From Candidatus Alkanophagales archaeon (lineage in GTDB: Archaea; Halobacteriota; Syntropharchaeia; Alkanophagales; B39-G2): DNA of 8,408 nt. Of this stretch, positions 1 to 5,608 are shown piece after piece. The position numbers and the translations under genes are program-made. The notes below the pieces were generated by a model. The model was not told where the DNA came from. It was given only the letters and a program-made list of their open reading frames with translations, and ran no database searches. The DNA lies in the NCBI GenBank assembly GCA_003661185.1, contig QMVQ01000060.1:1-8408 (forward strand), in the 5' to 3' direction. Numbering within the stretch: the stretch's first letter is position 1; each line of letters opens with the position of its first letter.

Positions 1-123
1 AGAGCCTTGACAACTACCCTTTCCACTCTCAGCACCCGTGTTAAGGTAGTTAAACATATAAATAATTTCCGCCAATTCCTCCCATGGTTAAAACCATGGG
101 CTTCCTTGGCGGTGGGAGTGTGA
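1..123 (+). CDS. Possible C-terminal end of an upstream IS-element ORF (partial)
   Basis: One reading frame is open from the first base of the window to a TGA at 121-123, giving 40 codons without a start. Its last residues, RQFLPWLKPWASLAVGV, are encoded across the hairpin at 69-112. ORFs of IS200/IS605-type elements can run into the right-end hairpin, as the IsrB ORF at the other side of this window does, so this may be the tail of an element ORF that lies mostly to the left. Forty open codons can also occur by chance, and no family domain is visible in this short tail. It overlaps the tnpB remnant in another frame. Treat it as a weak call. Confidence 0.25.
   Translation, partial: RALTTTLSTLSTRVKVVKHINNFRQFLPWLKPWASLAVGV
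55..64 (+). promoter_or_regulatory. Possible archaeal TATA box
   Basis: CATATAAATA resembles an archaeal TATA element. A start of transcription about 25 bases downstream would fall inside the 69-112 hairpin. No intact gene follows closely, so it may be a relic promoter or chance AT-richness. Confidence 0.2.
69..112 (+). repeat. IS200/IS605-type right-end hairpin, copy A
   Basis: This is a 44-nt imperfect palindrome. The outer stem is CCGCCA (69-74) with TGGCGG (107-112). A symmetric 6/6 internal loop follows (ATTCCT against CTTCCT). The inner stem is CCCATGGTT (81-89) with AACCATGGG (92-100), closed by AA. Such imperfect subterminal hairpins are the recognition structures of IS200/IS605 single-strand transposition and also form part of the guide RNA scaffold of associated nucleases. 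A second, diverged copy lies on the minus strand at 7495-7531 and shares the AATTCCTCCC and TTCCTTG blocks, the purine tract and GTGTGAG. Similarity therefore continues to about position 123. An alternative pairing of CTCCC (79-83) with GGGAG (114-118) is also possible. The assignment as a right end rests on the position of copy B at the 3' end of the IsrB ORF. Confidence 0.7.
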
Positions 124-462
124 GAATTCTACCAAGGTGTAAGGATTTGTGGTTTGAAATTGAGCACGTTTATGAAGTTGAGCCAGAAAAAGTGGATTTA
201 GGCAACAAGTATTTATCGATTGACTTAGGCTTAGACAACTTTGCTACTTGCATTTCCACCAGCGGGACTCCCTTCATCATCGAAGGGAGGGGTTTGAAAT
301 CTTTTAATCGCTGGTGGAATAAGGAGAAGGTGCCGGGGATAACGGGAGAATAGATGATTATCGTATGAAGGCTCTGGTAAAGGGGTATATTCCTTTTACG
401 TAGCTATTAATATGGGGCTTGACGAATTTAATGTCATTGAAGGGGTCAATCATAGCTTCCGT
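84..462 (+). pseudogene. tnpB: Decayed TnpB (RNA-guided nuclease of IS200/IS605) remnant
   Basis: The frame from 84 to 353 contains a clear TnpB segment: a strand ending VRILPR, a FEIEHVYEVEP block, the RuvC-I motif SIDLGLDNFATC with its catalytic Asp, and GRGLKSFNRWWNKEK. The N-terminal half (helix-turn-helix and wedge region, roughly 150 residues), most of RuvC-II, the zinc ribbon and RuvC-III are missing. The only ATG, at 84, lies inside the hairpin stem, so it is not an original start. After the stop at 351-353, TnpB-like sequence continues in two other frames. Positions 347-391 give RIDDYRMKALVKGYI, compared with the family's R-x-N-D-Y-M-x-K-A. Positions 397-462 give a peptide ending NVIEGVNHSFR, compared with the family's N-V-V-V-G-x-N-x-x-F-K. 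That implies at least two frameshifts and an internal deletion after NKEK. Family assignment of the first part is firm. The frameshifted tail is judged by eye. Confidence 0.8.
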
Positions 463-472
463 CCATAGTTGT

Positions 473-478
473 AGGGGG
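473..478 (+). promoter_or_regulatory. Ribosome binding site of hdrA
   Basis: AGGGGG ends five bases before the ATG at 484. It can pair with the archaeal anti-Shine-Dalgarno CCUCC through one G-U wobble, and it supports 484 as the start. The PAC2 gene uses the same G-run type of site. A weak TATA-like ATTAATAT lies at 406-413, inside the tnpB debris, and could serve as the promoter. Confidence 0.6.
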
Positions 479-483
479 TTCGA

Positions 484-3400
484 ATGACTGAAGCTGCTGG
501 AGTCACAGGGGCGGTCGCCGTCGTCGGCGGCGGGATTGCAGGAATTCAAGCGGCGCTCGACCTTGCGGAGCAGGGCTTCAAGGTTTACTTGCTGGAGGAA
601 AAGCCTTCCATCGGCGGGCACATGGCGCAGTTAGACAAGACGTTCCCGACGCTCGACTGCTCGATTTGCATCGAAGCTCCGAAAATGGTGGAGGCAGCAC
701 GCCACCCTAACATTGAGATTTTAACCGGCTGCGAACCTCTCTCGCTGGAGGGCACCCCCGGAAACTTCAAGCTCAAAGTGCTGAAGCGGGCACGCCTCGT
801 CGCCGAGGACAAATGCAGGGGCTGCGGGAGCTGCGCCGAAGCCTGTAGGATGCGCTCTAAGCTCTCTAACGAATTTGATGAGGGGCGAAGCAAGCGCTCT
901 GCCATTTATCTTTACTTCGCACAAGCTGTGCCGATGATCGCCGCCGTGGACCCGGATGCATGTCTTTACGTGCGCAAAGGCATCTGTGGGAAGGTCACGA
1001 GGCGTTATTTAAAGAAGTTTTGGGAGATGCGGGGTGTGCCGCTCGATATTGATGAGCGGGAAGCGTTGCCAGCTTGCGAGACGGCGTGTGAGGCGGAAGC
1101 TATTGATTTTTCGCAAAAAGACGAAATTTTGGAGCTGAACGTCGGCGCCGTAATTCTGGCGACCGGTTACGAGCTTTTCGACCCTTCGTCGCTTTCAGAA
1201 TACGGCTACGGAAGGTATGCGAACGTCGTGACCGCCATGGAATTCGAGCGGATGATATGCGCCTCAGGACCGTTCGCAGGGCATCTTGTCAGACCTTCTG
1301 ACGGGCGTGAGCCGAAAAGCGTCGCTTTTATTCAGTGCGTCGGCTCTCGTGACGTGAAACACGCAAGATACTGCTCGGCGGTCTGCTGCATGTTCGCGGT
1401 GAAGGAGGCAATCCTCCTGAAGGAACACTACCCCAACGCGGAGGTTTATATTTTCTACGTTGACCTACGGGCGTTTGGGAAGGGGTTTGAGGAGTTTGTG
1501 CGGCGTGCTGCCGCCAATTACGGGATAAATTTCGTGCGGGCACGCCCCGGTGAGCTTGAGGAGGACGCTGAGCGCAACATCGTTATCTGGTATGAGGACA
1601 CGGCGAAAGGCGAGCTCCGACGCCTGAAAGTAGATTTGGCGGTGTTGTGCACGGCGTTGCTCCCCCACTCCGTCAAACTCAAGCTTGAGACCGATGAGGA
1701 TGGCTTCGTGCGCACGCCTCCGCTTTCGCCTGTGGAGACGTCCACCGAGGGCGTCTACGTCTGCGGCTTCGCCTCAGGTCCGAAGGACATACCAGAAAGC
1801 GTCGCTCAAGCCTCTGCAGCAGCGGCGAAGGCGGCAGCACGGCTCAGCGCAGCAAGAGGCTCTCTTGTTACCGAAAAAGAGTTGCCGCCAGAAGTTGACA
1901 TTTCAGGGAAGCCTCCAAGAATCGGCGTTTTCATCTGCCACTGCGGCACGAATATTGCTGGCGTTTTGGACGTGAAGGCGCTTGCGGAATATGTTAAAAA
2001 GCTGCCGGGCGTAGTCTTCACGAACGTGAGCGTTTATACATGCTCGCATGAGACGAACGAGCTAATTAAGAAGGCGATAGATGAGCACGATTTGAACAGG
2101 GTGGTCGTGGCGGCGTGCACGCCGAGGACGCACGAGCCACTTTTTCAGAACACTCTTACGGAAGCCGGTCTGAATCCCTACCTTTTCGAGTTCGTAAACA
2201 TTCGAGAGCAGTGCTCGTGGACACATGCGAGGACGCCTGAAGAAGCTACTGAGAAGGCGAAAGACTTAATAAGGATGGGCGTGGCGAAGGCGAGGCTTTT
2301 AAAGCCACTGAGGCGTGGGAAGGTTCCGGTGACGCCTGTCGCTCTTGTTATCGGCGGGGGCGTCGCTGGGATGACGGCGGCGCTCGACATTGCAGAACAA
2401 GGCTTCAGAGTTTTCCTCGTGGAGAAAGAAGGTGAGCTTGGTGGTATGCTCCGCCGAATATCCGAGCTTCATGACGGCACGGAGCCTTCTGCGATCTTGG
2501 ATGAGCTGGTGCAGAAGGTGGAAAGGCACGAGCGCATAGAAGTGCTTAAGAGGGCTGAGGTCGAGAGCGTGCAGGGCTTTGTTGGGAATTTCGAGGTCTG
2601 CGTGCGTGTCAGCTCGCAGCCGCGCCGTGATTTAAGAGTCGGCGTCATTGTGATTGCAACGGGCGCCGAGCTCCTCAAACCGCACGGCTACTGCCGTTAT
2701 GGCGAAGATGAGCAGGTAATGACGCAGCTTGAGTTTGAAAAAATCTTAGCTGACGCTAAGCAAGGCGGCGAGAGCGATGCAGCGAGGCTCAAAGGCAAAA
2801 CGGTCGTGATGATACAGTGCGTCGGTGCCCGCAACGACGAGCGTCCGTACTGCGGGCGGATTTGCTGCGTTGTCGCCGTGAAGAACGCTATTCGTGCGAG
2901 GCAGCTCGGCGCTAAAGTTTACGTGCTCTATAAGGACATGAGAACATACGGAAAGCTTGAGAACCTTTACTTGAGGGCGAAAGAGCTGGGCGTCGTCTTC
3001 ATAAGATGCGAGGGTGAACCAACTTTTGATGGCGGCGCTCTAAAGGGTTATAACACGCTGTTCCGTCGAGACTTCGAGCTTAAGCCCGACTTCCTCGTGC
3101 TGAGCACGCCACTCGTGCCGTGTGAAACGAACGAGAGACTTTCTGAGATGCTAAGGGTGCCGCTGGACAGCAACGGCTTCTTCCTCGAGGCACACATGAA
3201 ACTAAGACCGGTGGACTTTGCGACTGACGGTATTTTCCTCTGTGGCACCGCCCACTCCCCAAAGCTAGTTGAAGAATGCATTTCACAGGCGTCGGCGGCG
3301 GCTGCTCGCGCTTGTATAATCTTGTCTAAGGAGGAGATCGAAACTGAGGGCATTGTCGCAAGGGTGGATGTTTCAAAATGTGTCGGCTGCGGGCTTTGCG

Positions 3401-3585
3401 TTGCGCAGTGCGCATACGGTGCGATTTCGCTCGAGGGGGGAAAGGCGAAGCTCGTGGAGGCGCTCTGCAAGGGCTGCGGGACGTGCGTCGCCGCCTGCCC
3501 TACCGGCGCTCTCGAGCAAGGACGCTTTGAAAATGCGGAGATTGCGGCGCAGGTAAAAGGCTTGTTCGAATTACACGGAAGCTAA
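484..3585 (+). CDS. hdrA: Double HdrA-like flavo-iron-sulfur protein (heterodisulfide reductase subunit A family)
   Basis: HdrA is the cytoplasmic FAD subunit that splits or bifurcates electrons between ferredoxin and a CoB-CoM heterodisulfide-type acceptor. This 1033-residue protein is two HdrA lobes in tandem. Lobe 1 (about 1-460) has the FAD motif VVGGGIAG (14-20), the HdrA signature TLDCSICIEAPKM, an inserted ferredoxin (C111, C114, C117, C121, then C160, C168, C198, C202) and IQCVGSRD with YCSAVCC. Lobe 2 (about 478-950) begins with the HdrA N-terminal iron-sulfur domain (C485, C487, C520, C545). It then has VIGGGVAG (622-629) and IQCVGARN with YCGRICC, but no inserted ferredoxin. Two [4Fe-4S] motifs close the protein: C966/969/972/976 and C995/998/1001/1005. 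A canonical HdrA is about 650 residues. No hdrB, hdrC, mvhD or fdh gene is in the window, so the partner and substrate are unknown. The FAD and cluster assignments follow the family. The role in bifurcation is inferred. Confidence 0.95.
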   Translation: MTEAAGVTGAVAVVGGGIAGIQAALDLAEQGFKVYLLEEKPSIGGHMAQLDKTFPTLDCSICIEAPKMVEAARHPNIEILTGCEPLSLEGTPGNFKLKVLKRARLVAEDKCRGCGSCAEACRMRSKLSNEFDEGRSKRSAIYLYFAQAVPMIAAVDPDACLYVRKGICGKVTRRYLKKFWEMRGVPLDIDEREALPACETACEAEAIDFSQKDEILELNVGAVILATGYELFDPSSLSEYGYGRYANVVTAMEFERMICASGPFAGHLVRPSDGREPKSVAFIQCVGSRDVKHARYCSAVCCMFAVKEAILLKEHYPNAEVYIFYVDLRAFGKGFEEFVRRAAANYGINFVRARPGELEEDAERNIVIWYEDTAKGELRRLKVDLAVLCTALLPHSVKLKLETDEDGFVRTPPLSPVETSTEGVYVCGFASGPKDIPESVAQASAAAAKAAARLSAARGSLVTEKELPPEVDISGKPPRIGVFICHCGTNIAGVLDVKALAEYVKKLPGVVFTNVSVYTCSHETNELIKKAIDEHDLNRVVVAACTPRTHEPLFQNTLTEAGLNPYLFEFVNIREQCSWTHARTPEEATEKAKDLIRMGVAKARLLKPLRRGKVPVTPVALVIGGGVAGMTAALDIAEQGFRVFLVEKEGELGGMLRRISELHDGTEPSAILDELVQKVERHERIEVLKRAEVESVQGFVGNFEVCVRVSSQPRRDLRVGVIVIATGAELLKPHGYCRYGEDEQVMTQLEFEKILADAKQGGESDAARLKGKTVVMIQCVGARNDERPYCGRICCVVAVKNAIRARQLGAKVYVLYKDMRTYGKLENLYLRAKELGVVFIRCEGEPTFDGGALKGYNTLFRRDFELKPDFLVLSTPLVPCETNERLSEMLRVPLDSNGFFLEAHMKLRPVDFATDGIFLCGTAHSPKLVEECISQASAAAARACIILSKEEIETEGIVARVDVSKCVGCGLCVAQCAYGAISLEGGKAKLVEALCKGCGTCVAACPTGALEQGRFENAEIAAQVKGLFELHGS

Positions 3586-3592
3586 CCGACAC

Positions 3593-4345
3593 GTGGATGT
3601 GGTGAAATTGCACGCGTGGGGAGAGCGGAATAGACAGAAAGAGTATTATGAGGATTACTGGGAGAGGGGAGGAGTAATACAAGGTCCCCAGTTAGAGGAT
3701 AAGAGAGCATTTATAAAGGAGCATGTGGGTAGGGGTAAGAAGGTATTGGACGTGGGCTGTGGGGATGGTTATGTTTCTTCCATCTTGGTTGGCGACAATG
3801 AAGTATTCGGATTGGATATAGCAGAGTCAGCGATAGAGGAGGCGAGGAGAAGAGGCATCAAAGCCGTCGTTTCAAATTTAGAAAGTATACCCTTTCCAGA
3901 TAAGAGTTTTGACGTGATCCTGGCGCTTGATATATTAGAGCATCTTTTTGACCCAATTCGTGTATTAAGAGAGGCAGGGCGGGTGTTGAAAGATGATGGT
4001 ATTTTATTAGTTTCAGTTCCAAATGCCGCTAACATTTATAGCAGGATAATATTCCTCCTCACGGGAGAGTTGATGGATGCGGCAGAAATAAGCGAGAGAA
4101 GGACGCCAGAATTCTTGTTTTCCGAACACATTAGGTTCTTCTCTGCGAATAAGATAAGAAAGGTATTACAATTGACAGGGTTTAAAACAACAACATTCCG
4201 CCCCTATCTCCAACCTTACTTTGTCAACCCGCCATATACGAGGTTTAATTGGCTGCTAAGGGTTGTCCATCTGCTAAAACTCCCAAAAGTATTTCCTTCT
4301 CTGTTTTCGACATGGTTTTTGTTATGTGCAAAGAAATACTCGTAA
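3593..4345 (+). CDS. Class I SAM-dependent methyltransferase
   Basis: This 250-residue protein has a Rossmann methyltransferase core. Motif I is VLDVGCGDGY (51-60), the acidic end of strand 2 is GLDIAESAIEEA (73-84, with D75), FPDKSFDVILALDILEH (101-117) forms motif II and its surroundings, and a REAGRVLKDDGILLVSVPN segment follows. It belongs to the Methyltransf_11/23 type, with resemblance to MetW/UbiE-like enzymes and to those that decorate glycans or lipids. The substrate cannot be read from the sequence. The tail at 218-248 is rich in hydrophobic and basic residues and may contact membrane. The GTG start lies seven bases after the hdrA stop without a clear ribosome binding site, which suggests translational coupling; GTG codons at 3599 and 3602 are alternatives. 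Arg codons are mostly AGA/AGG, and a hand-counted line (3661-3720) is 45% GC, compared with 62% for a line inside hdrA (1741-1800). It may therefore be a later arrival. Confidence 0.88.
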   Translation: MDVVKLHAWGERNRQKEYYEDYWERGGVIQGPQLEDKRAFIKEHVGRGKKVLDVGCGDGYVSSILVGDNEVFGLDIAESAIEEARRRGIKAVVSNLESIPFPDKSFDVILALDILEHLFDPIRVLREAGRVLKDDGILLVSVPNAANIYSRIIFLLTGELMDAAEISERRTPEFLFSEHIRFFSANKIRKVLQLTGFKTTTFRPYLQPYFVNPPYTRFNWLLRVVHLLKLPKVFPSLFSTWFLLCAKKYS

Positions 4346-4373
4346 TGAATTTTGGAGCCGACGTGCGAGACCC

Positions 4374-4381
4374 TTAAAATA
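4374..4381 (+). promoter_or_regulatory. Probable TATA box for the PAC2 gene
   Basis: TTAAAATA lies about 37 bases before the PAC2 ATG. A start about 25 bases downstream would give a leader of about ten bases carrying the GGGGGG ribosome binding site at 4405-4410, four bases before the ATG at 4415. Judged by spacing and composition only. Confidence 0.35.
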
Positions 4382-4414
4382 GAAAATGTTCCAAGCATAT
4401 CTTAGGGGGGTTTT

Positions 4415-5164
4415 ATGGGGGAAGTAAGTGTTATAGAGGAAGAGGAGGTAAGGTTTGAGAAGCCGGTAGTGGTGGAGGGTTTGCCGGACGTCGGATTGGT
4501 CGGCACGATTGCCGTTTCATACCTCGTGGATAAGCTTGAATTCAGAGAAATAGGCTACGTGGAGTCCGAACTTTTCCCGCCGCTGATGGTGATCCACGAC
4601 GGCGAGCTGAAGAGCCCTGTCAGGATATACGGGAGCGATGAGGGCGTTCTTGCAATTCTATCCGAAGTTGCAATCCCACCCGCCGCCGTTTATCCTCTGA
4701 CGAGGGCACTGACCGACTGGTTCAAAGAGAGGGACGTTGGGTTCGTTGTTTCAATCACGGGGCTGCCGGCGCCGAACCGTCTTGAGATCGAGGAGCCGGA
4801 GGTCGTTGGCGTCGGGAACTGCGAGGATGCGGTCACGAGGCTGAAGGAGAAAGGCGTAGAGCTGATGCTTGAGGGCTTCATTGTCGGAACTTACGCCGTG
4901 CTTCTCAAGGAATGTCAGAAGCGAGGCGTGCCCGCGGTCTCGCTGCTTGCGCAGTGCTTTCCTGTCTATCCAGACCCCGGAGCGGCAGCAGCTGCCCTCC
5001 GCACGCTGGAGAGGATGACAGGGCTTGAAATAGAGCTGGGAGAGCTTCTGGAGAGGGCGGAAGAGATAAAGCTGAAGGCGAGGGATCTGATGCGGCAGAC
5101 GAGCACGTCGCTTGCGGAAATGCAAAAGAACATGGAGCAAGACCTTCCAATCATGTATAGATAA
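4415..5164 (+). CDS. PAC2-family protein with HbYX tail (PbaB-like proteasome assembly or activator protein)
   Basis: The 249 residues match the archaeal PAC2 family. The start is VVVEGLPDVGLVGTIAVSYL (18-37), followed by SELFPPLMVIHDGEL (51-65), the central VSITGLPAP (112-120), and the conserved block HbVPAVSLLAQCFPVYPDPGAAAAAL around 172-195. A C-terminal helix (about 206-242) may form a coiled coil. The protein ends PIMYR, and M-Y-R is a hydrophobic-Tyr-X (HbYX) motif of the kind that inserts into pockets of the proteasome alpha ring. The archaeal homologue PbaB of Pyrococcus furiosus is known to bind and activate the 20S proteasome through such a tail. The same role is inferred here. The start is supported by GGGGGG four bases upstream. 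The gene is followed 46 bases later by hsp20 on the same strand, which fits a proteostasis role. The exact oligomer and whether it is an assembly factor or an activator cannot be told from the sequence. Confidence 0.92.
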   Translation: MGEVSVIEEEEVRFEKPVVVEGLPDVGLVGTIAVSYLVDKLEFREIGYVESELFPPLMVIHDGELKSPVRIYGSDEGVLAILSEVAIPPAAVYPLTRALTDWFKERDVGFVVSITGLPAPNRLEIEEPEVVGVGNCEDAVTRLKEKGVELMLEGFIVGTYAVLLKECQKRGVPAVSLLAQCFPVYPDPGAAAAALRTLERMTGLEIELGELLERAEEIKLKARDLMRQTSTSLAEMQKNMEQDLPIMYR

Positions 5165-5169
5165 ATTTA
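5161..5169 (+). promoter_or_regulatory. Possible TATA box for hsp20
   Basis: ATAAATTTA overlaps the PAC2 stop codon. It would place transcription start near 5190, leaving about 20 bases of leader with the purine-rich AGGAGAGGGAGC just before the ATG at 5211. A second AT-rich run at 5184-5191 is too close unless the message is leaderless. An own promoter would allow hsp20 to be induced separately from the PAC2 gene. Confidence 0.35.
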
Positions 5170-5210
5170 AGTCATGTCTAAGCCATAAAAATACTATTAG
5201 GAGAGGGAGC

Positions 5211-5570
5211 ATGCTTAAGAAGGATATATGGGCGATGTGGAGGCATGATGGCTGCCTGGAACCGCTTTATGAGATGGAAAATCGGGAGAACGAAATCGTG
5301 GTGACCATAGACCTGCCCTATGTGCGCAAGGACGATATAAAAGTCTATGTTACCGAGAACATGCTTGAGGTCTCTGCGGAGATGCGGAGTGCAGTTTCTT
5401 GGGAACGCTGGGGCTCCATCCAACGAAGAATAACCTTCAGCCGCTTCAAGAAGCAAATCCATCTCCCAGAAAAGGTAAATCCCGACGAGGTGTCTGCTAC
5501 CTTCAAAAACGGGGTCCTCAGAATCACTCTCCCTAAAGTGCGGCGGCATGTCCCTATAAAAGTGGAGTAA
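5211..5570 (+). CDS. hsp20: Small heat shock protein, Hsp20/alpha-crystallin family
   Basis: This 119-residue ATP-independent holdase binds unfolding proteins. Nearly the whole protein is the alpha-crystallin domain (about 19-110): EIVVTIDLPYVRKDDIKVYV, MLEVSAE, RRITFSRFKKQIHLPEKV, and the family signature ATFKNGVLRITLPK (96-109). The C-terminal VPIKVE contains the I-x-I/V motif (I116, V118) that docks into a neighbouring subunit to build the oligomer. The N-terminal arm is only about 18 residues (MLKKDIWAMW at its start), short for the family, so oligomers may be small. The start at 5211 is chosen because it follows AGGAGAGGGAGC. An in-frame ATG at 5112 would overlap the end of the PAC2 gene and add a Cys/Lys-rich stretch unlike Hsp20. 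It is convergent with thrS, with 38 bases between the stops. Confidence 0.93.
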   Translation: MLKKDIWAMWRHDGCLEPLYEMENRENEIVVTIDLPYVRKDDIKVYVTENMLEVSAEMRSAVSWERWGSIQRRITFSRFKKQIHLPEKVNPDEVSATFKNGVLRITLPKVRRHVPIKVE

Positions 5571-5608
5571 TCCTAACCGCTGGCTGTTCCCAACCATCCA
5601 TAGCCACG

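Noticed and set aside
11..51. 7-bp inverted repeat AACTACC (11-17) / GGTAGTT (45-51)
   Set aside because: The 27-base loop and short arms make it weak, and nothing else supports it as an operator.
1..375. 8-bp inverted repeat AGAGCCTT (1-8) / AAGGCTCT (368-375) as element termini
   Set aside because: IS200/IS605 elements have no terminal inverted repeats, the match is short and a chance match of this size is likely in the region.
3048..3470. 140-codon minus-strand open frame opposite the end of hdrA
   Set aside because: Ser/Thr/Ala-rich composition typical of the antisense of a GC-rich gene. It lies entirely within the HdrA C-terminal lobe and ferredoxin.
5112..5210. Longer Hsp20 start at 5112
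   Set aside because: It would overlap the PAC2 3' end, adds a Lys/Cys-rich segment unlike Hsp20, and lacks a good ribosome site, while 5211 has one.
4751..5212. 153-codon minus-strand open frame opposite the PAC2 gene
   Set aside because: It overlaps a well-supported PAC2 gene including its conserved block, and has no recognisable domain.
5581..5606. TGGCT...AGCCA as a terminator between hsp20 and thrS
   Set aside because: Only five pairs with a 16-base loop and no T-run on either strand, so it is not a convincing terminator.
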